Assembly (NCBI RefSeq): GCF_001723175.1
Contig: NC_064650.1
Coordinates: 1,798,001-1,862,000, forward strand
DNA from: Penicillium oxalicum
Taxonomy: Eukaryota > Ascomycota > Eurotiomycetes > Eurotiales > Aspergillaceae
Length of the DNA stretch: 64,000 nucleotides
Reading direction: 5' to 3'
Shown here: positions 35,768-47,252 of the stretch, piece by piece
How the letters are laid out: each line of letters begins with the position of its first letter
Numbering within the stretch: the first letter of the stretch is position 1
Program-made: the position numbers and the translations under genes
The notes under the pieces: model-generated
The model's database searches: none
Told to the model about the DNA's origin: nothing
What the model saw: only the letters and a program-made list of their open reading frames with translations

Positions 35768-37756
35768 CTAGAAGGCGAGTCTCTTCTGTCCCCTTTCAGG
35801 CTTGCCTCGGCCACCACGAGTCCCTCGAGTGCGAGCAGCGGAGCTGCGAGGGGCGCTAGAGCTCGAATGAGATGGTTGCTGTTGCGCCTCTCTCGCCTCT
35901 TGTCGATCACGGATCTCCAAGTCTTTGGCAAAGTGCCAATCCTCGTGTTCCTCCCGCTCCCATTCATGCATGGACTTGGAGCAGCGATTGCACATGTATT
36001 GAGGCACGAGACTCGTGTCAGCTTCGGCGTCGGAGACAGTCATGGGTAGAACCGAAGCTTCGAGAAGATCCCTTTCCGGGACAGTCGAAGAGGTCTCGGA
36101 GGATCCAACAGCTTTTTCAGCGCGAGTCGGCTGGGCAAAAAATCGCTTGATTCCGCTCTCGTCAATCTTGCGCCTCTTTCCCGGCGGGATTGAATCAGTC
36201 GGGGTCGACTCGCCATCACGTGGGCAGAAGGTCTGGTTGAGATGCTTGGCTTGATCACCCCGGACAAGGAAGCCCTCAATCGCATGATTTTTACTCACGC
36301 CGTCCTCGAAACTGCTCACGCTGAGAGATAAATTGGAGCAAGGCCAAGGTTGTCCATCGGTCATAACCTGCCGCATTAACGTTCTCGCTAGCTCAAAGAG
36401 CAAATTTTCGTCGATCACATTGGATGCAGGGATAGGAATCTGGCGAGATCGAGTCTGCATCGTGCGGTGATGCAGCGTGATGACTTTCGGACGGCGTCTG
36501 TTTTCAAGCACGCCGTCTTCTACCAGACGCCCGTAGATATCCGCTGCAAAAATATGCAGCCACTTCTCGGCCTGGTCCAGAGAATTGATACTGGGCCGAA
36601 ATGATTTGGCCGAAAGCATCGACTTGATCTGCGTCCGTGGATTGACCTCAGATCGATCGTCCCCGCGGATGATTCCATAGAGCCAGGATGCCGTGTGGTC
36701 ATCAAGCTTCGCACGTAATTGCTCCAGAGGCACGCTGAGTAGCTCACTCACTTTCTCAGTCCCGAAGAGAGTCGTGACTTGGTCTCCCAATTTACCACCC
36801 AACATCCGAATTTGAGTGAATTTGTAGCCACCCAAAAAGTGTTGCACAGCTCGGTTCCGCACCACCGTCTGTTTGTCAGGCTTATTGCATGCGCTACCTA
36901 GCTTTGCGAGCATTTTATTGCGGGCAAGACCAGCGGAGCAAGTATATTGAAGGGCATCCCAGACTGCTTGGCGAACCGTGCGCACAATCTCCGAGCCGAC
37001 AAGCATCACAATATCGTCCCAGTCGGGGTCATCTTCCTCTCTTTCATTGAGATCGAGATCTATCAGGCAGTCTTCGGGATGCCACTGCACCGCGGTCGTA
37101 GGAGGAGATGGGAGTTCCACCTCCCGATTCTCATCCTGCAAGCCCGGTCGCAATTCCGGGTACCGCTGAAGCAACACACTGTACACCAGAGGAGACAAGT
37201 CAATAAAGACTTCGTCTATGCTGGCCTTTTCCAAGGCAGCTGAGAGTCCCTGCGTATAGCGGTGGATTTCTCCATCTGATTCAGTCGTGCACCATCGGTC
37301 TAACGCTTCTTTGATGACCTTGAGAATCTTCCGCGACTCTGCACGGTAAGGATCCAAGGAAACCTTGTCGGTCTTGATATTCATGAACGAGTCATCCCGG
37401 TACGCCCATCTGCCGCCTTCGCCTTCCCGAAACGTTGCAACATGCTGCAGCACAATACTCGGACACACTTTGCGAGCATCGGCCGCGGTGATCATCCGGG
37501 TCACCCCAAATGGGCGCGCGGCATAGTTCACCGCAATCAGAGAATCCCATTGTCGCACCGCAAGCGGTGTATCGCGAGGGGTGCCGAGGCGCACCATCTC
37601 ACATTGAGCGTAGAAGGCATCGAGATCGATATGTGCGATTGCCCGGAGCGGAGTAGCCGTCGAGCCCTGACGGAGGAGGTGAAGCTGGCGATGGGTGTAA
37701 CAGGATCGTCTTACGGCATCGTTGGGCGACGCATTGGGCTGGTCTTCAGGCGACAT
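35768..37756 (-). CDS. rad30: DNA polymerase eta (Y-family translesion polymerase)
   Basis: A single-exon gene of 662 residues. It copies past UV photoproducts in the nucleus. Catalytic palm motifs are present: AHIDLDAFYAQCE with metal ligands at about D44 and E182 (SIDEVFIDLS). The little-finger region spans about 370-520. A ubiquitin-binding zinc finger of the UBZ3 type lies near 587-612 (CNRC..EHEDWHFA), with the C2H2 ligands visible, and allows binding to monoubiquitinated PCNA. A possible PCNA-interacting motif (SGIKRFF) is near residue 535. A second basic C-terminal patch ends the protein. The ATG at 37756 is the first in frame; the frame stays open for 113 codons further upstream but without an ATG. 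Length agrees with fungal Rad30. Polymerase kappa is excluded by the UBZ type and the motif order. Confidence 0.95.
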   Translation of the reverse strand: MSPEDQPNASPNDAVRRSCYTHRQLHLLRQGSTATPLRAIAHIDLDAFYAQCEMVRLGTPRDTPLAVRQWDSLIAVNYAARPFGVTRMITAADARKVCPSIVLQHVATFREGEGGRWAYRDDSFMNIKTDKVSLDPYRAESRKILKVIKEALDRWCTTESDGEIHRYTQGLSAALEKASIDEVFIDLSPLVYSVLLQRYPELRPGLQDENREVELPSPPTTAVQWHPEDCLIDLDLNEREEDDPDWDDIVMLVGSEIVRTVRQAVWDALQYTCSAGLARNKMLAKLGSACNKPDKQTVVRNRAVQHFLGGYKFTQIRMLGGKLGDQVTTLFGTEKVSELLSVPLEQLRAKLDDHTASWLYGIIRGDDRSEVNPRTQIKSMLSAKSFRPSINSLDQAEKWLHIFAADIYGRLVEDGVLENRRRPKVITLHHRTMQTRSRQIPIPASNVIDENLLFELARTLMRQVMTDGQPWPCSNLSLSVSSFEDGVSKNHAIEGFLVRGDQAKHLNQTFCPRDGESTPTDSIPPGKRRKIDESGIKRFFAQPTRAEKAVGSSETSSTVPERDLLEASVLPMTVSDAEADTSLVPQYMCNRCSKSMHEWEREEHEDWHFAKDLEIRDRQEAREAQQQPSHSSSSAPRSSAARTRGTRGGRGKPERGQKRLAF

Positions 37757-40700
37757 GCTCGAGCTTGCAGCATTGCGACGCAGATCGCATTGACCGCAAT
37801 GACGGAAAACGCAACACGGTGTGTCCTGAGGAACGGGCTTGATCCATGAGAATGGATGCCTTCCGCAGCGTGAACGTTCAAGATTGGAGGTTTGATCCAC
37901 GTGATATCCTGGTGGCCTGGCGGCTCGGGCGTCCACATCCGCCGGGGCTGGAAGGGACCGAAGACTCCACCCCGACCGATCGGCAGCTGGAAAGCAAAGA
38001 GAAAAGCGGCCCTGCTCCAGCGCCCCGGCAAGCACCACAGTAGCTGACGAGCAGCAGTGCTTCTCGAATGTTTCAATAGTGATGGAACTAACCAAATTCT
38101 ATAGGGCCAGTAGGCTCTAGCTACAGGCTATCGTCGCTGGTTGGCGCGATGACGATCTCCATACCTAGGCCATTTTACATCTTGATGTCAATATACAACA
38201 TCGTCACGCCCACAAAGGTGTTTAGAACGGCCCAATGTTTCCGCGGCTCCAAGTCATTACACAATCTCTTCTTTTTTTTCCCCCACATGGTGGAAGGCAT
38301 ATCATGAATCTGAAGATCAAATTCATGGACCTGGAAGCCTCGCGAGGCACTAGTACCACCATAATCCAGTCATCAAATGTGCCTTCCCGCGGTTCTGAGG
38401 AAATTCTGGCGATTTTATCAATTCAAATGGGCTGTAGCTTTCTCCAGGGTCTCCATGACGAAAGGTTTTGCATTAAGCACAAAAGGAAAAGCAATGATGT
38501 CTTTTTCCTGGCGGCTCTCAATTTGATGGACGGATTCGGCTCAGCTGGTAGGCTGGGCCCAATCACGCCAGAGGGCGCACGATGCCCAAAGCCACACGCA
38601 TTCGTGCCCAACGCCCATGCACATCAGGACCGACCGGCTGGTGGCAAGTCGATCTGGCAGCAGCATTTCATTTGATGGAAAGGCATGTGGCCTTGATGTT
38701 AGGCAGGGCGGTTCTGCGGACAGGCGGTAAAAGCTTTCATCATAGTTTCATTAGTTTTGCCCGCAGTCTTCCCTTGTCCGTTGACTGGTGCATCCCTTAT
38801 TTGGCGAGATGGTGTGTATTGGCGACAGCATTCGCATACCTATCCGCCGGCCCCCCCCTCTTCCTCACCTTTGGCAGGGTTCTGCAAACTCTATCACGAC
38901 CTTTCTGCAGTCTGCTGTATGCATTGCCGAGTCCACGAGGTTCACAGATTGATCACCAGGGATCTTCTCTGCTGACCGCCGAGTCTCGTGGATCTTGGAG
39001 AAATTGTCTGTCTCCCTGTGCGTCCAGCCAAAGTCAGACTGCCACACTGACGCAGATCCACTGAAGGTTCAAGTGGAGATCGACAACCACTCGACCCAAA
39101 GAGGGCACAGACTGGGAGGCAATCCGAGCTGTGGCCAGGAACCAGCCCAACCCTCGTCTCAATGTGGTGTGAGGAGTCTGAGGACTGCTGTCCGTCGGCT
39201 CTCCATGTCTTTGAGAGTATCTAGCCGGGGACGTCCAATTTCAAGTCATGCCCCTGATTTTGTACGATGTGTACCTAGGCCACGATCAACCCGTGCACAC
39301 GATTTAAGGTTGCCCCAGTGAGGCCCAGTGTTCAACAACCGACTGGGAAATGATCACTGTATCCGCGCCCGGTGGGCTACAAGCAGGACGTTAGAAAGAC
39401 AAATATTGTTAGAGACTTCTGGACATAGGTAGCGATGTGCTACTGCGCTGGACAATTATACACAGTTACACACCACACACTCACAGTCAGCAGCTCCCTG
39501 AAAAGGACCAACAGGGGGGACCAAGTCGCCATGGTCATCTTGAAAGGTCACACAGGCTCCTCGCCAGTCTAAGCCCAATGAGACCGTGCATGCTTCAAGC
39601 GAGCAAGACTGGCCGTCGCCGTGCAAGGCGAAAATGGGCTCGACCAGAGCGGTTAAGTGAGGCGGTTGGTGGGTGGGGACAGTCGTGGCACCAACGGATC
39701 AGCCCAAAAGGAGGCCCCCCCTCTCAGTCTCCTCCACCATTAAGGGAGCGAAGAACCCAATCTGCAGAGTGCATCAGACTGCAGTCAAAAGACAGTTGGG
39801 CCGTCTTTTGAGAAGGGGGGGGGAGGGAAGGAAGAGAAGGGGGGGGAGGGAAGATGTGTGATGATGTTTTTTCTTCTGCGCTGAGGATGAACCGGGGTGT
39901 ATAGCGTCCAGCTGTTCAGTGTACAGTACTGTAAGGATCTTCGCCTCTGTCAAAGTAAACAATCAGGTACCACTGGGCCGCAGCTGATGCCACTCGGGTA
40001 CAACTGTCCGTGGGCTCAGGCTGTAGTCGAAGCGTGTACAGTTACACTCACAGTACGCACGACACTTGACCTGGTCCACTTTAGTGCGCCCCTCTGCCCT
40101 TCTTTTCTTTCCCCCCCATCCTCCGTCGCTGCTGTCACTTACTTCTTCCTCTCCTCTTCCTTTCTCCATCATCCGACCAACCCTTCTATTACCACTACTC
40201 TCCCTCCTCCTCCTCCTCCTCCTCCCCCCCCTCTTTCTCTTCTTCTCTCTCCTCATCGTCTGTCTTCGGAAATCACAATTCTTCAGCATCCGTGGATACG
40301 AGTGGATAGGACAGTGTAGCCCGCACTGAACGTCAGCCCCAGGAAACCCAAGAGGATCTTACCACCCCTCTGTGCTTGACCCGTCATCCACACAACCCAC
40401 AAAGCCTTGCAAGACTTGATTCAGTCGCTCGGCTTGGCTGTGACCAAAATCTGGAGACCTCTTTTTCGCCAATCAGTTCAGGATATACCGTCTTTGTTTC
40501 GTGTTCCAGAGCCCCACGGACCAAAAGGATTGTCCAGGCGTGTTTGTTTTTGTCCTGAACCCCTTTTGGACGCCATTCGGCCAGCACGACCACCACCAGG
40601 ACATACTCCCATATAGGAAAATCTTGAAACACACCTTCAGGCCATCTATCCCAGGATTGTACTCCAGATTTGACAAGAGCCCGACAATTAAGCACTTTCC

Positions 40701-40961
40701 GGTTCATTTGAGATAAGGAAAGAGACTCTGGTCGCCCCCTTCTTTTGTTCGCGCGCCGAGCATCTCATTAGAAGACCTGCTCTGTACAATCAATTCATTC
40801 CCCGGATTCAGACACTCGCATTCAGCTCTTCTTCCAAGGAATTTCTCAGCATCTGCCACGGACCGCTTTTCTTTTTCCTTGTCAACCTTTGGCCATCCGG
40901 AATAAATCACACTTGATCCACACAGGGCATTTCATCCGGATATCACCTCAGAGCTTCCATA
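37757..40961. other. 3.2-kb spacer between divergent rad30 and the RfeG-like gene
   Basis: It contains the promoters of both flanking genes. Plus-strand frames at 38235-38675, 38582-39064 and 39437-39811 lack domains. Low-complexity features include G tracts near 39818-39850, a TGTACAGTACTGTA dyad at about 39920-39933 and a (CTC)n run at about 40204-40225. No gene is supported. Confidence 0.5.
40204..40225. repeat. CTC trinucleotide microsatellite
   Basis: About seven CTC units run into a C tract within a long pyrimidine-rich stretch (about 40080-40260). It lies about 750 bp upstream of the RfeG-like ATG. Confidence 0.85.
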
Positions 40962-41934
40962 ATGACAGGCCGTCAAAATGAGTACTTTGTGCCGGGCGAC
41001 GGTATCAACCGCGAGGTGATCCAAGCAGATATTTGCCGCTACCTTGGGAATGATGCGCTCGTGAGGCCTGGCAACCACAGTGTCCGTCTCCTTTCCCTAT
41101 GTTTCCACGTTTCTGCTCCGTAAACCCGACCACAAGTAAACTGACATAATGCAGGGTCGCCAAGGATTCTTCATTCGTGCCTATCGAAACCTCACATCGG
41201 TAAGTGATGAGCACTGAACAAGCATCTCCTTGTTTCAACAGAGAGAGAGAAACTGGTGACTGATCGCGCAATGAATTTAGGAAATGATTGCTGATCTCAA
41301 GGCCGACTCCGCCCGCTGGGAGGCGGAGGCCTCGCGTGAAGCTGAGGCAGGCCACCCGAGAGGGAGTTACATTCACTATGTGAAACCATCTCCGGCCCCT
41401 AACAATGTCCCATCGAACTATGCCACCTCGGCCATTCACGAGGTTCGCCAACAACAGGGGCCTTCCCCAACCACATACAATGCTGCTCCTGTTCAGCCCT
41501 ACATGGATCCTTACACCCAGGGTCCTTATAATGGAGGCCAGAGTGCCCCTTATCCCACCCCTGCTTATACGTCTACTCATTCTCCCTACGGACAAGGCCA
41601 AGCTCCATACCCTCCACCTCAAGTCACATACTCTGGCTCTCAGCCCCCAATTGTGACCACAGCCGACATTCATCCCTCTTCATATACTTACTCCGCCAGT
41701 GGTCCCAGCTACAGCGGGTATGACAGTGGTTCCCGCAATGCTCCCAGGTATCCCGGGCCAGGCTATGATGACTCGGACTACTCTCCCGTATCTTCCGGTA
41801 TTGGATATTCTGCCTCAACATCGTCCGTGGATGTACGGATGACCGGTTCAATGGAGCCCAGATATACGCCGGAGTATGAGCGCAGTAGACCCCAACCTAC
41901 CAGGGAACGGGAGCCTCACCGCGGACGGCGATAA
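40962..41934 (+). CDS. rfeG: RfeG-like putative transcription factor
   Basis: Three exons (40962-41081, 41155-41199, 41281-41934) give 272 residues, with introns of 73 and 81 bp. The conserved N-terminus reads EYFVPGDGINREVIQADICR and continues through LGNDALVRPG, GRQGFFIRAYRNLTS and EMIADLKADSARWE, the block I recall from Aspergillus proteins annotated as transcription factor RfeG. The rest is a low-complexity tail rich in Pro, Tyr, Ser and Gln (repeated PYP, YTQGPY and YSGS-type words), probably disordered, ending in an Arg-rich tip (REPHRGRR). There is no zinc finger, bZIP or other classical DNA-binding domain, so the transcription-factor label rests on annotation tradition and the actual function is uncertain. 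Exon phases all match (0/0). Confidence 0.85.
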
Positions 41935-43619
41935 ATGACAAGAAAAAAAAATTCTGAATAAAGATCTAAGCAACTTTGCATTGGCACGATGTGATGAACC
42001 ATTCCGTCCAAACTCCATTTTTCCTTGCTTCTCTTTCTCGTGTGATTCGTCCGACGCATCTCCAAACATCTTTTCTCTTCACGCCAATTACGGGCGGGTT
42101 CAAAAGACAAATCCCAGGATCTCGGGTATCATCCATTTGCTTCTGATGCTGTCGCAAAGATAGGCCCATGACATTCTCTCTGGCTGTGTTGATGCGATTG
42201 TGGTGCCTCCCCCTGCTACTCCGGATGTTTGTTCGAGCTGATCGAGACGCTCAATTCCTCAACCGCCACTGCCTGCAACCTTGCAGCTGGCATAATGATC
42301 GTCGGATTATCATGGACGCAAACCTCGCCCCTTCTGCCCGACGGGCCTCGCGTTTTCTCTCTCATGGACTGGAACCCCACTCAAATGGAATTATCTCTGC
42401 TTCATTTGTTTCGAACCCCCCTTAATGATTTTCCGACTTTGAGATGCCCTCCGTTGGATGTTCTCATCCCCCTTCCATTCGCCTGTGAGGGAAGGAGCGT
42501 CTCGAACATATGCTTCGTGGATCTCACCGGATGGAGCCCTTTGTGACAGACAGCTCCACGATGGAGTCCCGACCGGATCTGATAATGACAGCTTCGGCTT
42601 CCAATTGTCACTTTTTGTTCTTGATCGTTTTATCTGTTTTTTTTTTGGATAACTCTTTGGCAAAAGGTGTTCTGGATAACATGTGATTAGCATCTGCTCT
42701 ATGTTTATGATTTTTTTGGAGATGTCTGTCTTGAGTGAATGCGGACGTTTATGTCCACATGTTTGACCGTTGACTTTGTGTTTGCCCTTTTTTTTTCTCT
42801 TCTGTGCAAATGCTGCCTGCCAGAAGTTATTGGAGCAGACTGCTTCGAGCACGATGCCGATGGACCATACATGTAGATATGAGCATTTCAGGCGTTTTCC
42901 CCATGTTTGTGGCTAATGCCCACCATTGGTACTTTTTAACCACAATGATACCGGATATTGGGAACCGTCCAATCAAATCTTTCTGGTTATTTTGGTTAAA
43001 ACTTGACTGCCACGGTGGACTGATTGGAGAATATTCTGCAGTTCTCACATGGCTACTTGGTTTACCCTTTCTGTGTGGTTCTCGAAGTACTGATGAATTG
43101 TACCCAGATGTGAGCAACCTTAAGAGAATCTGTTTCTGCCGGGCTCCTCGGACTGGCTTTCGATCAACGTTATTCCTCCAACTCGATGAGGCATTCGTGG
43201 CGATCATCTGGACTCAGAAAGAGATCCTTTCCCCCTCAATTGAATACTACACGATGCGAGAATCATGACAGACGTATTGAACAGGAGAAAAAAAAGCGAA
43301 AGTGCATTGGCTGAATGATCACCACTGAAGCATAGTACATACATCGCAGCACATGGATCTCAATATTCGGATATATCGAGTGCGCATACAAATAAGAATT
43401 GGTATCAAAGGGCCTGGTCTTGCGGAGAAGATATCAATCGACGAAGACGCGGTAGTGCCTTCGGGAAAAGAAATGACTGCAGGTAGCATCGTTTCACTTC
43501 CCCCCGATTTTGTTGTTCGTCGGCTGTATATCCCCGGTCATAAAGGTGGGCTGAGGTATGCAAGAGCGATCTTTTGCTTATATGTGTGGCTCTTGGTGCT
43601 GCAGTTGATAGGCAGCCTC
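41935..43619. other. convergent spacer without a supported gene
   Basis: This 1.7-kb interval lies between the RfeG-like stop and the complex I subunit stop. Frames of up to 154 codons (42804-43268 plus, 42391-42852 minus) overlap each other and have no recognisable domain. It is AT-rich in the middle. No gene is supported. Confidence 0.5.
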
Positions 43620-43969
43620 TTAGTCCTCGTAACCCTTGGGCACCACGCGGGGGCCCTTGGGGACTGTCCAGTGATGGGTCGCGGTTAGTCATGGCATGTC
43701 ATGTCATAGCAGCAATTCGTTCTTTGGTTTCAATTGAAGCTCGAAGCTTCACGAGTCACTTCCACATGGGACGGCAGCGGCTTACTTGGGTATGTCATGG
43801 GAATTGGCTCCGGGTCAACATCACCCAGCGCGCGGCGAAGTGGGGGCAGAGTGACGAGCGCAACGGGGCCCATGGAGCCGATGATGAGGGAGTAGAAGAT
43901 GGCGGGCTTCTCGTGCGAGGCCCAGCGGAGGTACCGCAGGGGAGTAGACCAGAATTGAGGAGTAGACAT
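43620..43969 (-). CDS. nuo9.5: NADH:ubiquinone oxidoreductase 9.5 kDa subunit
   Basis: Two exons (43969-43786 and 43663-43620) give 75 residues, with a 122-bp intron starting GTAAGC and ending GACAG. The spliced protein runs from MSTPQFWSTPLRYLRW through a membrane-spanning segment (FYSLIIGSMGPVALVTL) to LGDVDPEPIPMTYP and IPKGPRVVPKGYED, matching the small accessory complex I subunit of fungi. It sits in the mitochondrial inner membrane arm; no cleaved presequence is evident, as is usual for this subunit. The second exon is only 44 nt, so the gene is easily missed or truncated by automatic annotation. It is divergent from wbp1 with a 420-bp shared promoter. Confidence 0.93.
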
Positions 43970-44389
43970 GGTGACTTGAGTTGGATCGAGGAACGACGGA
44001 GCGGGTCGGCACGGAGTTTTTTGGCGCGCGGGAAGTCGATTGGTGACGGGTCAAACAGACACAAGAGTGATGAATGCAGAGGGATGAATCCGATCCAAGA
44101 GCTCCAGCTCCAATAAGAGTCACTGATCGCGAGTGCGCGGCGGGCAGGCGTTGAAAATTCGGGGTTCGTGGGGAAAGAGGTGAGGTTGGACGTTTCGGAG
44201 ATGCGATGGAGCCAGGCAAGTCTTGGCACGGCTGCCGATTAACACGTCGCCCTTTTGGGGAATCTATACATCCTCCGCCCACGTCCCCCTCCTCCAACGT
44301 TTGTCCCTGTTTGGCCTTTCTGTGCCACCTTTTTCCTATCCAATACCTCTGTTCTCGGCATTCACTCCGCCCCGCGGAATCAGTGCAAG
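43970..44389. promoter_or_regulatory. divergent promoter, complex I 9.5 kDa subunit / wbp1
   Basis: A 420-bp interval between divergent start codons. A CCAAT box lies at 44110-44114, about 140 bp from the complex I start, a sensible place for the HAP complex that controls respiratory genes. A second CCAAT at 44340-44344 is within the probable wbp1 leader. No TATA box is evident. Confidence 0.55.
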
Positions 44390-45950
44390 ATGCGGTGGTG
44401 CCTTGCGTTGCTTCTCTGCGGCTTCTTGGCCGTGGTCAACGCTTTGAGTAGCTCCGGCAGCCGCCTGTTGGTTGTCTTGGACGAATCCACAGACCAGAGC
44501 GCCTACTCGACGTTATGGTCTGATTTGAAGGGTAGGAGAATCATTGGTCATTCTCAATGGTTGGGGAGTGGTTCTAATTCGTCGATTAGGTCGCGGATAC
44601 GATGTTTCTTTCGAGTCACCCAAGAGCGACAAGCTGTCCCTCTTCAAGCATGGCGCACGAGCTTACGACCACCTTCTTATCCTTCCTCCCAAGTCCAAAG
44701 GTGGGATCTAGATGACTTTCGGGGCTCTTCCGTGTATCAATTGACTGATTGTCACAGGTCTCGGCCCCAATCTGACCCCAAAGAATATCCTGGAATTCCT
44801 GAACAAAGATGGCAACATCCTCCTCGCACTCTCCGGCAAGGCGGCCACGTCCAGCGCCATCAGCTCGCTTCTCCTTGAGGTTGACATTCAGCTCTCGAGC
44901 GATCGCTCCTCCATTGTTGTCGATCACTTCAACTATGACACCGTCTCCGCGGCGGACAAGCATGACGTCCTCCTTCTCCAGCGACAGGGTTCCTTGCGCC
45001 CAGATGTCAAGGCCTTTTTTGACGGCGAGGGCGTCGTCGCTCTGCCCCGTGTCGCTCCTCAGACTCTGGGAAGCGACAGCAATCTTGTGTCACCCATTCT
45101 CCGTGCTCCGGCCACGGCTTACGCATACAACCCGAAGGAGGAAATGCCTGCGCCTGAGGACATTGAGGTGACTGGTTCTCAGCTGAATGTTGTCTCTGCC
45201 ATGCAAGCCCGCAACTCTGCCCGTTTCACCGTCCTTGGCTCCGTCGAGGCCCTGGAGGACCAGTGGTTCTCTGCATCAGTTCAGGCCCCCGGTGGCAAGA
45301 AGACCACCACCGTGAACCGCGAATTCGCCAAGCAATTGACAGCTTGGGCCTTCAAGGAGACCGGTGTCCTCAGGGTTGAAAAGATCGAGCACTATCTTGC
45401 CACCGATGGTGAGGTTGTCCCGGAAAACCTGAACCCAAAGATCTACCGGATCAAGAACGAGACCGTACGTGAACTTCAGCCTCAAGATTTAGGGAGAGTC
45501 CCAAGGACTTAACTCATTGATTGATTTTAGGTCTTCAACATCGAGGTTTCTGAATACAGCTACGATAAGTGGGTACCGTTCGAGGTCCCTAACGGGGACG
45601 AGCTGCAGCTGGAATTCACCATGCTTTCGCCCTTCCACCGCCTCGCTTTGAAGCCTGTGCACCGCACTGAGACGAGCACCGTGTACAGCACCAAGTTTAC
45701 TACTCCCGACCAGCATGGTATCTTCTCTTTCCGCGTCAACTACAAGCGGCCTTTCTTCACAAACATTGAGGAGAAGCACGAAGTGACAGTGCGTCACTTC
45801 GCTCACGACGAGTACCCCCGCAGCTGGGCCATCTCCGCTGGCTGGGTTTGGATCGCTGGTCTGTGGTCGGTGATCGGTGGATTCCTGGCGTTCGTTCTTG
45901 TTTGGCTTTACTCGGTTCCTGCCGCCGATAAGCTCAAGAAGACGCAGTAA
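44390..45950 (+). CDS. wbp1: oligosaccharyltransferase beta subunit (Wbp1/OST48)
   Basis: Four exons (44390-44531, 44590-44700, 44758-45464, 45531-45950) give 459 residues, with introns of 58, 57 and 66 bp and matching phases. It is an essential subunit of the ER complex that transfers the lipid-linked glycan to Asn residues. The N-terminal signal peptide (about 1-20, LALLLCGFLAVVNA) is followed by the luminal DDOST domain (RLLVVLDESTDQSAYS, RGYDVSFESPKSDKLSLF, LLILPPKSKG, LTPKNILEFLNKDGNILLA). A single C-terminal membrane helix (about 425-450, WIAGLWSVIGGFLAFVLVWLY) precedes a short tail with KLKKTQ; the lysines fit the dilysine-type ER retrieval signal known for Wbp1. Length matches the fungal family. 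Its neighbours are unrelated to glycosylation. Confidence 0.96.
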
Positions 45951-46346
45951 ATGTACATCCTGTCTGTGTTTGAAATCTTATAGAACACTGTGTCTGTCCT
46001 TTGCTATCGGCTCTTCAGCGAGATTCTTCCCACAACAGACTGTGTATACTTTTTTTTATTCTTACCTCAAAATCTTAGAGTATGACAGAAGTTATGTCAC
46101 ATTTGGAAATTTTGTAAGGTTCCAAGCTCTCCACCTAAGTTTTGAATGGTCCCGATGTTAACATTTGAGAATGGAGAGAGCACGCCATCGTAAAATTGAA
46201 ACAAAAAAAGATGAACTCCAGACCATGCCAGCACGATACAGCATTCTCTCTCCCGTAGTATACAATGCAACAAGGCGGATTTGTTCCGCATCAAGTCGCG
46301 AGCAGCTCCCAAGTACCCCATGTGACAGCGTTGCTGAAGTACTCCT
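45951..46346. other. convergent spacer
   Basis: A 396-bp AT-rich interval between the stops of wbp1 and pet191. It should hold both 3' UTRs. Nothing else was seen. Confidence 0.7.
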
Positions 46347-46922
46347 TTACAGTCCACGAGTCTTCTCAGGATCCATCTGGACTTCGTCACCGCTCAGCTC
46401 CTTGACAGTCGTGTATGCTGGGCGTCCAGCATACAGTTGTCCTGACGACTCTGACTTTTGCTCGTCCATTTCCTTCTTGATTGAAACGGGGTGGTTTCCG
46501 CGGAATCGCTTTCGCATGTCGACCATACCGCGTCTAGTAAGAATCTCGGTTTAGCAAATGTGTCATTCTAGCAGGTGGCCCACGATAGATCCCCTGCTCC
46601 GTCCGTCGCGAAGATGAATGATCTACTCACTTGCACTCGGCAAACCCTTTGCGCAACTGCTGACACTTCATCGGTAATTGTTCGGCAAGCGGAGATGTGA
46701 GACATTCACGCGGTGTGTGTCGCTGGACCATGATACAGTCCGACTCTTGCAGGCATTGGGCCAGCGCCTCTCCTGTGCAGTTGCGACATGTCAGTTAGCC
46801 CATCTGATCTGATGATCTTAAAGGGTTGGAACAGCCGGACAGAGGTTGCACAGCGACGGCGTTGAGCCATTCACATGGGATCTGAAAAAGTACTCACGGA
46901 TATCCTGACATGAACTGGGCAT
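46347..46922 (-). CDS. pet191: cytochrome c oxidase assembly factor Pet191/Coa5
   Basis: Three exons (46922-46898, 46772-46631, 46533-46347) give 117 residues. Introns are 125 and 97 bp, with donors GTGAGT and acceptors CACAG and CTAG. The twin CX9C fold is clear: SCQDIREALAQCLQESDC in the first half and CLTSPLAEQLPMKCQQL...GFAECKRG in the second, followed by the MVDMRKRFRGNHP signature. The protein works in the mitochondrial intermembrane space in assembly of complex IV and is imported by the Mia40 route. The C-terminal extension (about 75-117) is polar and less conserved. The first exon is only 25 nt. The gene is divergent from the lipase gene, 330 bp away. Confidence 0.94.
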
Positions 46923-47252
46923 GATGGTCCTCACTCGACGATACCTCCGAATGACCAGCTGGAATGCTGTCGGAGAACCGATTCTCGGGCAAAGTCAGGC
47001 GGATCATTCACGATACGCCGCTAACGCTGTTGGCCTCAGGCATAAAGTCCTGTCGGGTTATCCCCGGATGAGGTAAGCAATGCTTTCACATGCGTGTGCC
47101 TGAGCATGACGTCGAGGGCGTGGGTTTCTTTGCTACTTATCTCTTCAAGGCGCCGGCCCCAATTGTTCATCTTATGTGTTTGATACTGTCAGGAAGGGGC
47201 CGTGTATCCAACTTCACTTATTCTTATTGATCTTCTCCGTTCATTGTTCGCC
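46923..47252. promoter_or_regulatory. divergent promoter, pet191 / lipase
   Basis: A 330-bp interval between divergent starts of an oxidase assembly factor and a lipase. No clear TATA box was identified in either direction. Confidence 0.55.
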
